From positions 124,001-188,000 of the IMG/VR virus record IMGVR_UViG_3300028864_000016: a stretch of 64,000 nucleotides of DNA. One strand, given 5' to 3'. Origin of the DNA: a virus. A model generated the notes under the pieces. That model searched no databases. It saw nothing but the letters and a program-made list of their open reading frames with translations, and was not told where the DNA came from. The first letter of the stretch is position 1, and the number at the start of each line of letters is the position of its first letter. Below, one piece after another: positions 1 to 8,086 of this stretch. The position numbers were made by a program, and so were the translations under genes.

Positions 1-38
1 TCTTTTTGAGTAATTGATTTTAAATTTGTAATATTCAT
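1..38 (-). CDS. 5' end of a gene cut by the window edge
   Basis: Only the first dozen codons of a minus-strand gene are present; it runs off the left edge. There are two in-frame ATGs, at 44 and 38. The SD AAAGGAG is only about 3 bases from the first and about 9 from the second, so the second is preferred. The product cannot be identified. Confidence 0.55.
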   Translation of the reverse strand, partial: MNITNLKSITQK

Positions 39-123
39 ATTCATTCTCTCCTTTAATATTTTTATATTATTTTAATTTATTGCATCATTTTAAAAGTATG
101 ATTTTAACTGAGTATTGGGAAAT

Positions 124-154
124 CGAGGCTAGTGATAGCCTCATTCTTAAATCT
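124..154 (-). repeat. stop-proximal repeat element, copy 1
   Basis: This is one of about nine related elements that follow stop codons. In transcription order it reads AAGAATGAGGCTATCACTAG and then CCTC. Here the two halves form a perfect 7-bp stem (GAGGCTA/TAGCCTC) around the loop TCAC. It starts about 20 bases after the dUTPase stop codon. The role is unknown. Confidence 0.6.
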
Positions 155-174
155 AGTTTTTTGGTATTTTCTGA

Positions 175-666
175 TTATTTTGTTCCAGAACTTCCAAATC
201 CCTTTTCATTTCTTTCACTTTCATCTAGTTCATCTACAACAATTACTTCATCAGTTGATATATAACCTATAACCATTTGTGCTAACTTTGTTTTAGCAGG
301 GATGTCAACTTCATAATCTTCTTGATTATAGACTATGATTCCTATATCTCCTCTATAATTGGAATCTAAAGTTCCTAATTGTACTCTTAAATATGGTGAG
401 CATTCTGTATAAGTAGGTGGCATTTCAGTAGGAGGATACATAGTACCAAAACATCCACTACATCCTTTTAATGTAATCCCACTTCTAGGTCTTATAGTTG
501 CTTCTTGATTAGTTTCTAATTGTACTGATATTCCTGTAGGTATTACAATTGTTTGATTGGGTTGTATTGTCGCTTCATTTAAGGTAAATAAATCAAAACC
601 AGCATCGCCTACTTTACCTTTGCATGGAATTATTGCATTTTCATTTAATTTTTTAAATTTTATCAT
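175..666 (-). CDS. dut: dUTP diphosphatase
   Basis: Hydrolyses dUTP to dUMP and pyrophosphate, keeping uracil out of new DNA and supplying dUMP for dTTP. The five motifs of trimeric dUTPases are visible in order: GDAGFDL near the N terminus, RPRSG, the substrate-binding stretch containing DSNYRGDIG, AKTKLAQ, and the C-terminal arm RNEKGFGSSG. At about 163 residues the length is slightly above usual because of an insertion with cysteines (KGCSGCFG) after motif II. The ATG six codons into the longest frame is chosen because GAAGGAG lies about 9 bases upstream; the longer frame would begin at TTG inside that SD. It sits close to nrdD/nrdG, consistent with a nucleotide-supply cluster. Confidence 0.95.
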   Translation of the reverse strand: MIKFKKLNENAIIPCKGKVGDAGFDLFTLNEATIQPNQTIVIPTGISVQLETNQEATIRPRSGITLKGCSGCFGTMYPPTEMPPTYTECSPYLRVQLGTLDSNYRGDIGIIVYNQEDYEVDIPAKTKLAQMVIGYISTDEVIVVDELDESERNEKGFGSSGTK

Positions 667-763
667 TATATATCTCTCCTTCAAATTCTTATTATTTTAT
701 ATTTTTAATTTATTTCGTTTTAGCAACTGCACTTGTGAATAAGTGTGTCGGTCAAGTTGATAA

Positions 764-943
764 TTATCTTAAATCATCTAAAGCATTTTCAATAACGTAT
801 AATTTATCATCAATAGTATTTGATAAGTCTTGTATTTGTTCTATTAATTTTTGTGATTCTTCTAAATCAACATAGTCACCATTTAGAATATTTGACAAGC
901 TATTTATCTTATCATCTAATTCGCTAATTAATTTTGTTCTCAT
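764..943 (-). CDS. small acidic helical protein, unknown function
   Basis: A 59-codon frame starts with ATG and has a good SD (AAAGGAGATATTAAA) just upstream. The translation is charged and rich in Leu/Ile at helical spacing (for example ELDDKINSLSNIL and LIEQIQDL), so a short coiled coil is likely. No cysteines, signal peptide or membrane segment are seen. It fills the gap between dut and the next small gene. The function is not recognised. Confidence 0.7.
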   Translation of the reverse strand: MRTKLISELDDKINSLSNILNGDYVDLEESQKLIEQIQDLSNTIDDKLYVIENALDDLR

Positions 944-999
944 TTTAATATCTCCTTTATAATTTATTTAACAGTTGATAAATTGTAGTATTTAACAAC

Positions 1000-1218
1000 T
1001 TATCTCACATCAAATTCAATCATCATTTCATGTATAATAGCTAATCTATGTGATGTACTTTCCCAATCATCAGTTATACAAAAATGATATTTGATTGCAT
1101 TTAATTGTTCTTTTATTAATTCTTTTTGTTCTTTAGACAAGTTCAAATTTTCTCTAAACTCTTTAATAGAACAACCTTTATATTTACTTTTTAATTCTTT
1201 TAACTCATCTGTATCCAA
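1000..1218 (-). CDS. hypothetical protein (72 aa)
   Basis: Starts at TTG, 7 bases after a very strong SD (AAAGGAGG). The sequence is lysine/glutamate rich and probably all-helical (DELKELKSKYKG, LSKEQKELIKEQL). It lies between dut and the channel gene and is not recognised. Confidence 0.65.
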   Translation of the reverse strand: MDTDELKELKSKYKGCSIKEFRENLNLSKEQKELIKEQLNAIKYHFCITDDWESTSHRLAIIHEMMIEFDVR

Positions 1219-1260
1219 TAAACTACCTCCTTTAACTTGGTATAAAATATCTGTTTTAAT

Positions 1261-1297
1261 AACTCTGTAAGTGTCTTATATCCTTATTCTTAAATTA
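1261..1297 (-). repeat. stop-proximal repeat element, copy 2
   Basis: Related to the other stop-proximal elements: in transcription order TTAAGAATAAGGATATAAGACAC..TTACAGAG. It starts 1 base after the stop codon of the FNT channel gene. It is the most divergent copy. Confidence 0.45.
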
Positions 1298-1939
1298 CTA
1301 TTTCTTGATATAATATAGCAATAATCCACCTAATACATTAGATATTGTTACTATCACTAATGATATAATTACATTTATAATATTTAAATTCATTCCACTA
1401 CAAAATCCTAAAGTATAATAAGTCATATCTGCAATACTGTGATTAAATCCACATATTACAAACACAGTGATAAAGAATCCACTTATTAAATGATTACTAT
1501 ACATTTTGTAATTAGCTACTGCACAACATACAAGAAAATTACATACAATACCACCAATGATTAATTGTATTGGATTAAGTGCTAATTTAGTATTTACTAT
1601 TTGTTCTACATTTGGATGTAATACTTGAAATAATGCTATAGTCGTTATTACTGATCCTATTAAATTTCCAATCCAAGTTTTAGTTAATGTTTTAATATAT
1701 TCTTTAATTGATATATTACTTTTTGAAAAATATTGTTGTGTATATGTATCTGTTTTTAAACTTAATACTTGTCCAGTAAATAAATCGAATCCAAAAATCA
1801 TAACTAAACTTAAACCTAAATAGAACATAATACTTGCTATAAATGGACTATTTGTCTTTTGTAATGTTATTAAGTAAGCAAATGTACCTAATGATATAGA
1901 AACACCTGCCATTATAGAATTTTTATACTTACTTATCAT
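1298..1939 (-). CDS. formate/nitrite transporter (FNT/FocA) family channel
   Basis: A 213-residue, six-helix membrane protein of the FNT family (formate, nitrite or hydrosulfide channels). Family landmarks are visible: LFTGQ at about 53-57, GNLIGS at about 91-96, the conserved gating/protonation histidine in GFNHSIADM (His167, like FocA GFEHSIANM), and NVLGG at about 201-205. The length is a little short of bacterial FocA (about 280), mainly at the termini. The start lies inside the end of nrdG (11-base overlap), so it is translationally coupled to the class III reductase activase. Formate is the reductant of NrdD-type reductases, so formate entry is the natural guess for substrate. That is inferred from context; nitrite or another small anion is possible. 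Confidence 0.88.
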   Translation of the reverse strand: MISKYKNSIMAGVSISLGTFAYLITLQKTNSPFIASIMFYLGLSLVMIFGFDLFTGQVLSLKTDTYTQQYFSKSNISIKEYIKTLTKTWIGNLIGSVITTIALFQVLHPNVEQIVNTKLALNPIQLIIGGIVCNFLVCCAVANYKMYSNHLISGFFITVFVICGFNHSIADMTYYTLGFCSGMNLNIINVIISLVIVTISNVLGGLLLYYIKK

Positions 1940-2426
1940 ATATAACTACTTCACCTTTCTTTAATGATTTTTGAACATCAATTATTCTTTGATTATAACT
2001 ACCTCGATATTTTAATTTTAAATCTTTTTGTTCTAACTCAAATTGACCATCTACTAGAACATCTATATATTTTAATATTTCTAATTTATCATCTTTAATT
2101 ATCAGATTCTCAAATAAACATCCTGTCCATGTCCAAATAGTAACAGTTGTTTCCGATTTAATTCTTTTTACTAAATTTAATATCACTCTACTATCTTGAT
2201 GCATGATTTCTCCACCTAATAAATTAGCATGCTTAATTTGTTTATGTTGTAAGTATCCTATAAACTTGTCTTCTATTTGTTTAGTCCAATCATACCCATA
2301 ATTAAAATCTTGAGCAATTTCATTAAAACAACCATTGCACTTAAAATTACAACCTGAAACAAATAACGTACTTCCTATTTGAGGAGAATTAGCAACATCA
2401 AATTTTTTTATCTCTGCATATTTCAA
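1929..2426 (-). CDS. nrdG: anaerobic ribonucleoside-triphosphate reductase activating protein
   Basis: Radical-SAM activase that generates the glycyl radical on NrdD. The CxxxCxxC cluster motif is CNFKCNGC (Cys26, Cys30, Cys33), in the usual N-terminal place, followed by a Gly-rich region (NLLGGEIM) expected for SAM binding. The length of 165 residues is normal. It lies 42 bases downstream of nrdD, separated by a short hairpin, and overlaps the FNT channel start. The C-terminal KGEVVIYDK is typical of NrdG. Confidence 0.96.
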   Translation of the reverse strand: MKYAEIKKFDVANSPQIGSTLFVSGCNFKCNGCFNEIAQDFNYGYDWTKQIEDKFIGYLQHKQIKHANLLGGEIMHQDSRVILNLVKRIKSETTVTIWTWTGCLFENLIIKDDKLEILKYIDVLVDGQFELEQKDLKLKYRGSYNQRIIDVQKSLKKGEVVIYDK

Positions 2427-2445
2427 AATCTAAACCTCCTTTGAA

Positions 2446-2463
2446 GGGAGAAATACATCTCCC
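2446..2463 (-). terminator. short hairpin between nrdD and nrdG
   Basis: GGGAGA/TCTCCC form a 6-bp stem with a 6-base loop in the nrdD-nrdG gap. The downstream tract has only two T's, so it may be an attenuator or an RNA-processing/stability hairpin and not a full terminator. nrdG follows immediately with its own SD. Confidence 0.35.
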
Positions 2464-2468
2464 CAATA

Positions 2469-4589
2469 TTATAGATGAATAACTCTTTCTTTAATTTCTT
2501 GTGTACGTCCTTTTGACCATAAGTTAGTACCTATATATCCACACGTTCTTCGCATTACTTGAAGTTCTGTTTCATCATCATTACCACAATTAGGACAATA
2601 CCATTTAAAGTTTTCATCATTTTTCATTTCACCTTTATATCCACATTTATAGCAAACATCTGGTTTGGTATTTATTTCAGCGTATTGAACATTATGATAC
2701 ATGAAATTAATTATTTGCTCAATTGCTTCTATATTTTTTGTCATATCTGGAACTTCTATATAGCTTATACATCCTCCAGAACTTATTGCATGAAACTGAG
2801 ATTCAAATTTTAACTTAGCAAATGCGTCTATTTCTTCTTTTACATTTACATGATAACTATTTGTATAATATAATTTATCAGTTATATTATTAATCTCTCC
2901 AAACTTTTGTTTATCTAACCTGCAAAATCTATAAACTGTATTTTCCGCTGGACTTCCATACAATCCAAAACCTATTCCAGTTTCTTTCTTCCAATCGTCA
3001 CATGCCTTTCTCATTCTTAGCATAATTTCTCTTGCTAGTTTTTCACCTTCTTCAGTAGTATGACTTACTCCTAGCATTGCATAAACCATTTCATATAAAC
3101 CTATATATCCTAATGATATAGTTGAATAACCATTATGTAATAACTTGTCTATCTTTTCACCTTTGTCCAATCTTGCTAATGCCCCATGTTGCCATAATAT
3201 AGGTGCTACATCTGATAAAGTTCCTTCTAATAACTCATGTCTAACCATTAATGCTTCCTTACATAATTGTAATCTCTCATCAAATATTCTCCACATTAAA
3301 TCAATATCTTTATGTGCTAATATTCCTATCCTTGATAAATTTAATGAAATAACGCCTTGATTAAATCTGCCATACCATTTGTAATTGCCATTTTCATCTT
3401 TCCATGGACTTAAATGCGATCTACAACCCATTGGTGGGAATGTATTTCCTTCATAATTTTGTCTTAATATTTTAGCTGATTGATAATCTGGAACTAATCT
3501 TTTAGCGTTACATTTTGCACAAAGCTTAGTTATATAATCATATTTACCACCTTCTAGACAATTATGAGTATCAAGTAAATAAACTAATTTAGGAAAAGCT
3601 TCACCTATTTCTTGCCCTTTATAGTTTTTCATACCTTCTAATCTTTGTTTAATCATTTCTTCACAAATCATAGCTTGTTCTTCTTCAAATTCAGAGCCTT
3701 CTTCAATTTCTAGATATATTGTAGCAAAAGGCGATTGCCCATTAGTTCCTGAGATTGTAGATAGTTGATATCTAATTGTTTGAACTCCACTTTTTAGTTC
3801 TTTTAATTTTATATCTTTTGCTAATATAATAGCAGTTTCTTCATTGAAATTCATATTTTTATAATGTTCCAATGCTTTATCATAAGCAACTCTTAAATAA
3901 GGGGCTAAATGTCTAATGGTTATGCTTTGCCCTCCATATTGACTGCTGGATACTTGTGCCATAATTTGAGTTGCTACAGTACATGCAGTTTCAAAAGATT
4001 TAGGGGTTTCAACTAATTTTTCATTGATAACTGTTCCATTAGTAAACATATCTTCTAAATTAATTAGGTCACAATTATGCATAGATTGCAATGTATAGTC
4101 CATATCATGCCAATGAATATCTCCACTTACATGAGCTTGAACTATTCTAGTTGGAATAAGTTTTCTTTTAGATAGATCCTTAGATACTTCTCCAGCTATT
4201 AAATCTCTTTGCGTTGAAACAACATATCCATTTTTATTTGAATTTTCTCTCATGACATCTTCATTTGTTGTATCTAATAATTTCAAAATACTTTCATCCG
4301 TTGTATTTATTTCTCTTTTGTATTCTTGTATAACTCTATATCCTTCATAAGATTTAGCAGTTTGAACATGTCCTAATTTAATTAATGTGTCATAAATATA
4401 ATCTTCAATCATATGTACTGTTGGAATTTTATCATCCATAGAAAATACTTTTTTACATTCATATGCTATTTTATCTGCAATAGATTCTTCTACTATTCCA
4501 CTGCCATATTTCATTGCTTTCAAAATAGCATTTCTAATCCTTTGTGTATCAAAGTCTACCTTTGTTCCGTCACGCTTTATAATTTGCAT
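2469..4589 (-). CDS. nrdD: anaerobic (class III) ribonucleoside-triphosphate reductase
   Basis: Reduces ribonucleoside triphosphates to dNTPs without oxygen. Counting from the ATG after SD GAAAGAGAG (a GTG three codons upstream is less likely): an ATP-cone at about 1-95; active-site Cys173 in MHNCDLINL; Cys389 in MGCRS and Asn410 in RFNQGV, exactly 21 residues apart as in the T4/E. coli type, in which the Asn binds formate; four zinc cysteines (646, 649, 665, 668); and the glycyl-radical loop RTCGYIG with Gly684 near the C terminus. So this is the formate-using type. With nrdG and the FNT channel downstream it forms an anaerobic dNTP module. Confidence 0.97.
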   Translation of the reverse strand: MQIIKRDGTKVDFDTQRIRNAILKAMKYGSGIVEESIADKIAYECKKVFSMDDKIPTVHMIEDYIYDTLIKLGHVQTAKSYEGYRVIQEYKREINTTDESILKLLDTTNEDVMRENSNKNGYVVSTQRDLIAGEVSKDLSKRKLIPTRIVQAHVSGDIHWHDMDYTLQSMHNCDLINLEDMFTNGTVINEKLVETPKSFETACTVATQIMAQVSSSQYGGQSITIRHLAPYLRVAYDKALEHYKNMNFNEETAIILAKDIKLKELKSGVQTIRYQLSTISGTNGQSPFATIYLEIEEGSEFEEEQAMICEEMIKQRLEGMKNYKGQEIGEAFPKLVYLLDTHNCLEGGKYDYITKLCAKCNAKRLVPDYQSAKILRQNYEGNTFPPMGCRSHLSPWKDENGNYKWYGRFNQGVISLNLSRIGILAHKDIDLMWRIFDERLQLCKEALMVRHELLEGTLSDVAPILWQHGALARLDKGEKIDKLLHNGYSTISLGYIGLYEMVYAMLGVSHTTEEGEKLAREIMLRMRKACDDWKKETGIGFGLYGSPAENTVYRFCRLDKQKFGEINNITDKLYYTNSYHVNVKEEIDAFAKLKFESQFHAISSGGCISYIEVPDMTKNIEAIEQIINFMYHNVQYAEINTKPDVCYKCGYKGEMKNDENFKWYCPNCGNDDETELQVMRRTCGYIGTNLWSKGRTQEIKERVIHL

Positions 4590-4651
4590 TAAATCCACTC
4601 TCTTTCACTTTATATATTTTGTTATATATACTATTTTCATAGTTATAATCT

Positions 4652-4843
4652 TTAAGTAAATAACCAAATTGCATTTTTACATTTATCACAAACAATACCT
4701 ACAACATCATGTTGTTCCCAAAACTCAAACCCTTCTATAGTTACATATTGTCCCTCATCATCAGTAATTCTAGTAGATTGCCCTGTTTCTTTATCTGTAG
4801 TGTTAAATTCTTCTTCATTTCCACAATCACATATTAATTTCAT
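4652..4843 (-). CDS. small zinc-ribbon-like protein
   Basis: 63 residues with a CDC pair near the N terminus (LICDCGNEEE) and CDKC near the C terminus, a likely four-cysteine zinc site. The start codon overlaps the upstream gene stop (TAATG). The function is unknown. It is one of many small zinc ribbons in the window. Confidence 0.7.
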   Translation of the reverse strand: MKLICDCGNEEEFNTTDKETGQSTRITDDEGQYVTIEGFEFWEQHDVVGIVCDKCKNAIWLFT

Positions 4844-5118
4844 TACAGCATCTCCATTTCTCTAATTTCATAACGATGTAATATATCCCACTCAATATTA
4901 ACCCAAATATCAAATTGCCATGCTTCATCATGTTTATATTTTTCGAAGTTTCTTACTCTGCATTTATCTATAGAAAATCTATTATCATGTTTATTGCATT
5001 CTATTAAATCATCAATACATAGTTGTTTACACTTATCTAAATCTGAACTTACTGCAAAAGTTTCAAATCCTCCACAATCTTCACACCCAGTATCTCTTTG
5101 ACATAAATACACTTTCAT
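4843..5118 (-). CDS. hypothetical cysteine-rich protein
   Basis: The start is set at the internal ATG (MKVYLCQRD) because AAAGGAG lies 8 bases upstream; a longer in-frame extension covers that SD and is unlikely to be translated. The N-terminal segment CQRDTGCEDCGG and later cysteines suggest metal binding. Translationally coupled to the next zinc-ribbon gene. Not recognised. Confidence 0.65.
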   Translation of the reverse strand: MKVYLCQRDTGCEDCGGFETFAVSSDLDKCKQLCIDDLIECNKHDNRFSIDKCRVRNFEKYKHDEAWQFDIWVNIEWDILHRYEIREMEML

Positions 5119-5195
5119 TTCAATCTCTCCTTTCTTACTCATTAAATATATTTTGTCATTTCCCAATAAAATCAGCATTTTACGACATTATTCAA

Positions 5196-5230
5196 CCTCT
5201 GTAAGCTAGTAATAGCCCCATTATTGAAAA
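5196..5230 (-). repeat. stop-proximal repeat element, copy 3
   Basis: AATAATGGGGCTATTACTAG followed by CTTACAG in transcription order, about 14 bases after the stop of the 130-residue gene. It can fold as GGGCTA/TAGCTT (with G-U pairs) around the loop TTAC, the same place as in copy 1. Confidence 0.6.
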
Positions 5231-5244
5231 TCAATTTTTTAATT

Positions 5245-5637
5245 TTATAGTAAAATCCATTCTTTGCTATCAATCATAGGTAAAGATAAACATGTGATAT
5301 TAGGCTCACTATATAAATCAAAATATAATTCTTCACCTTCAACCCAATATGTACAATCTTTAAGTTTAGCTTTGTTGCCTTTACTCATATGCTCACGTGC
5401 AGTTACCCAATCAACATATAAGTCATCGTTTTTTAGTTCAATACAATAATTATAAACATCTTGAAGCCATTGTATTAATTGTGGTAAATTATTAAATGTT
5501 ATAGATTCTCTTATAAAAACATTGGGATCAGCTATGTATACTATTGGCTGATTTATTTTTATTACATCTAAAAGTCTTTCTATTCCACAATCTAATTCAA
5601 TACCTTGTATTGGTGAATTTTCAGAAATATTATTCAC
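5245..5637 (-). CDS. hypothetical protein (130 aa)
   Basis: GTG start 8 bases after AAAGGAG. A soluble mixed alpha/beta protein with several Trp/Tyr, and no recognised domain. The TTAATTTATT box (5662-5671) lies just upstream of the SD. Confidence 0.7.
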   Translation of the reverse strand: MNNISENSPIQGIELDCGIERLLDVIKINQPIVYIADPNVFIRESITFNNLPQLIQWLQDVYNYCIELKNDDLYVDWVTAREHMSKGNKAKLKDCTYWVEGEELYFDLYSEPNITCLSLPMIDSKEWILL

Positions 5638-5661
5638 TTTAATGCACTCCTTTATATTTTA

Positions 5662-5671
5662 TTAATTTATT
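5662..5671 (-). repeat. TTAATTTRTT box family (dozens of copies; one given here)
   Basis: A 10-base box with the transcribed-strand sequence AAYAAATTAA, usually followed by YAGAAA/TATAAA. Some copies: 5662, 10617, 10674, 11166, 11862, 14738, 15048, 17983, 29694, 31152, 31218, 31853, 31929, 34126, 39396, 39459, 46737, 48973, 56051, 56748, 58629, 58690, 63382 and 63446 (first plus-strand base). All lie between genes in the same orientation. Either they flank sigma-A promoters or they lie just upstream of an SD. Role unknown; see findings. Confidence 0.8.
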
Positions 5672-5699
5672 TAAGTCTACATAAATCTATTCTTTTAAA

Positions 5700-5843
5700 T
5701 TATAATTCACTTAAATTATACATTGGAACTAAAACTTCTTTATTATTTATGTATACGTACATTGCTTGATATCCTTCTCTAGAAACTCTAACTACTTGAC
5801 CAGATGGGTTGTGCCTAACGAATTGTGTTTGTCCATTTATCAT
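5700..5843 (-). CDS. small protein of 47 aa
   Basis: ATG start with SD AAAGGGAG. The peptide (MINGQTQFVRHNPSGQVV...) looks beta-rich with a Tyr-rich segment (YQAMYVYINN), resembling a small SH3-like or RNA-binding fold. That resemblance is a guess. Not recognised. Confidence 0.6.
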   Translation of the reverse strand: MINGQTQFVRHNPSGQVVRVSREGYQAMYVYINNKEVLVPMYNLSEL

Positions 5844-5941
5844 AACTTATTCACTCCCTTTCTATATTGTTATTTTATACCAAATAATTTCAAAAGTCAA
5901 TTCTTATTTTTATTAATTTATTTAATTTTATATTGTTTCTT

Positions 5942-7456
5942 TTATATGACATTTTTTAAATTTTCATTATGCAATCCTTTTAATTTATTTGCTATATCAT
6001 ATTTTATATATTCTTCTGGGGTTAAGTATTCTATGTATTTGAAATGATGTCCTTTATGATAATTTCTTTCTTCTCGACAAACTCTAGATATTCCCCCATT
6101 ATTCATTATCACTCCAAAATCTTTTAAGCTTTTATTTGCACATTCAGTAGCAGATATGTATACTTGTTTTGTTTCCAAACAAATTACAGCTTTTGAATTG
6201 ATTAATTTATTGATTTCTGTAGCTTTTTTATATTTGTTAATATTAGCTTTTTCAGAGTCATAATTACACCAATTAAGCCTGTTACCCATTTTTAAGTATT
6301 TTTGTGCAGTAGAACCACTAATATTCATAGTTTTTCCTAAATCTGTAGCGAATTCAAAATTATATGTATTCCATATGTCGCAAGCTTCTTTAACTCTGTT
6401 AGAACAAGCAAATTCGTGGCATTTTAACCAATCAATAGCATTTAAATTTATTTGACTAGCTAAATTACTTTTTAATATATTATTTTTTATCCAATCTAAA
6501 TTACTTAATCTACAGTCTATAATAATATAGTTTTCTTCCTTGATATCATTTTGCAAAGCTAATTCTTTCTTAAATCTATCATTTTCTTGTTCATCTTCTA
6601 ACGTTCTACCGTTTTTCATTGTATAAAAAGATTTTTCATAATGTTGCTCTCCATTTGCTTCTATGATATATTTCTCATTATTATATTTAAAATAAAAATC
6701 ATATCTTTTAGAGTTTGACCATTTTGCCTTATATTCTGGTTTAAAAGTAAGATTTAATTGTTGCAATAAACTAAAAATAAATTTATTTGGATATGATAAT
6801 CCATCATTGCAACACCCTAATTTTTTACTATAAAAATGGTCTATTTTTCTTAATTTTTCACATCCACAATATATACATTTAAATAATATTTTTGAATGTG
6901 ACTGTGATTTGTATTTATATGCGTCTTCTTTATTAGACAACCATTGAATCATCCAAGGATCTGTTGTTGCAATATCATTTATACCTTTCATTATTGCACT
7001 ATGACCAAAACAGACAGCACAATTTTGTCCAGCTTTAAAATTACTTTCAAGCCTAATGCCAATATAGCCACATATAGGACATTTATATTCATAGGCTCTT
7101 ACATTTGTACCATTGCTAAGTTTTTGTCTTGTACACTTTATAATTTTAACTCCATTAACAGTCTCATTTAGCTTATAAAAATATTCATTAGTTCTTAATT
7201 TTAAAATATGAGAAAGTCCACATTTCTGAAAATCACCAGTTCTTATGAAATATTTTTCATCATTATAATATAGTTCTAATTGTTGTTTTTTAGAATTATA
7301 ATCAAATATAGTTATATATCCCTCTATATCATCATAAATGAATTTAACTTTATACCCTTTAGAATTCTTCCAATCTGTTACTTGCTTTTTTGAATTTGCT
7401 CCAATTCCTTGTTTGCATGGCAATTCTTCTAAAAATACTTTCCTAATAGTTATCAC
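5942..7456 (-). CDS. free-standing homing endonuclease, VSR-like with zinc ribbons and NUMOD1
   Basis: A 504-residue mosaic protein. N terminus of unknown fold; two CxxC...CxxC treble clefts (about 126-149 and 194-216) of the type seen in phage zinc-ribbon proteins; a VSR/EDxHD-type nuclease core with Asp253 (RYDFYF), Glu266 and His272 (IIEANGEQHYE); a C-terminal helical region; and a NUMOD1-like DNA-binding repeat (VICLETKQVYIS.. to ..GHHFKY). Such proteins cut specific DNA sites to spread themselves. It overlaps the next gene by 14 bases and does not interrupt an obvious reading frame. The start is uncertain: the GTG touches the SD GGAG, while an ATT lies 8 bases after it. Confidence 0.8.
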   Translation of the reverse strand: MITIRKVFLEELPCKQGIGANSKKQVTDWKNSKGYKVKFIYDDIEGYITIFDYNSKKQQLELYYNDEKYFIRTGDFQKCGLSHILKLRTNEYFYKLNETVNGVKIIKCTRQKLSNGTNVRAYEYKCPICGYIGIRLESNFKAGQNCAVCFGHSAIMKGINDIATTDPWMIQWLSNKEDAYKYKSQSHSKILFKCIYCGCEKLRKIDHFYSKKLGCCNDGLSYPNKFIFSLLQQLNLTFKPEYKAKWSNSKRYDFYFKYNNEKYIIEANGEQHYEKSFYTMKNGRTLEDEQENDRFKKELALQNDIKEENYIIIDCRLSNLDWIKNNILKSNLASQINLNAIDWLKCHEFACSNRVKEACDIWNTYNFEFATDLGKTMNISGSTAQKYLKMGNRLNWCNYDSEKANINKYKKATEINKLINSKAVICLETKQVYISATECANKSLKDFGVIMNNGGISRVCREERNYHKGHHFKYIEYLTPEEYIKYDIANKLKGLHNENLKNVI

Positions 7457-8051
7457 TCCTTTTGATTAATAATTTTCCAACAACCTTTCTAACACCTAAT
7501 TTATTTATACGTTTTTCATATTGATAATCTGTCTCATAACTTAATCTTTGAATAAATACATCTACTTTTATGTTTCCATTTGATAATGTTTTTATATAAT
7601 TTGGATTTCCTCTGTCTGTTGCAATATATTCTATCCCGTTAATAATTAATTTGCTTCCAAATGGGATATCTTTTGGAACAGCAACCTGTCCTTCTTTTAC
7701 AGGTATTCCACTAGCAGTAATAAACTTATTGTTTCCACACTCATTATAAGTTGCTCCATAATAAGATATTATAAAAGTTTTCTCTTCCCATTCAGGTTCA
7801 TTTTTCTGTTGTTCTTTTAGTAATATTTTAGCTTTTTCATCTTTCTTTTTACCAAGTTCAATTCTATCTTTTTCAAATTGTTCTTGAATCGGATTAATTC
7901 CTAATCCAAATCTATCTTTATGTACCATTATATCTACATTAGCTTCTTCTTTAATATTATTCGCTAATGGTGTCATAGTGGCTGTTGGTATCGTAAATAG
8001 TAAACTACTTGATAATAATACCATAGACAGACACATTGTCCTATTTCGCAT
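7443..8051 (-). CDS. secreted 3D-domain (double-psi beta-barrel) protein
   Basis: An N-terminal signal peptide is clear (basic start, hydrophobic stretch MVLLSSSLLFTI, small residues near 23-30). After a charged linker comes a 3D domain at about 95-170: TASGIPVKEGQVAVPKD (Asp128), IATDRGNP (Asp146) and IKVDVF (Asp164), the three aspartates that name the family. These domains occur in peptidoglycan-active proteins such as lytic transglycosylases and Stc proteins. In a phage the likely place of action is the cell surface, for example wall remodelling or exclusion of other phages. The role is inferred. Confidence 0.87.
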   Translation of the reverse strand: MRNRTMCLSMVLLSSSLLFTIPTATMTPLANNIKEEANVDIMVHKDRFGLGINPIQEQFEKDRIELGKKKDEKAKILLKEQQKNEPEWEEKTFIISYYGATYNECGNNKFITASGIPVKEGQVAVPKDIPFGSKLIINGIEYIATDRGNPNYIKTLSNGNIKVDVFIQRLSYETDYQYEKRINKLGVRKVVGKLLIKRSDNY

Positions 8052-8086
8052 CTAATCAACTCACTTTCTCTTCTATATATGTTTTT

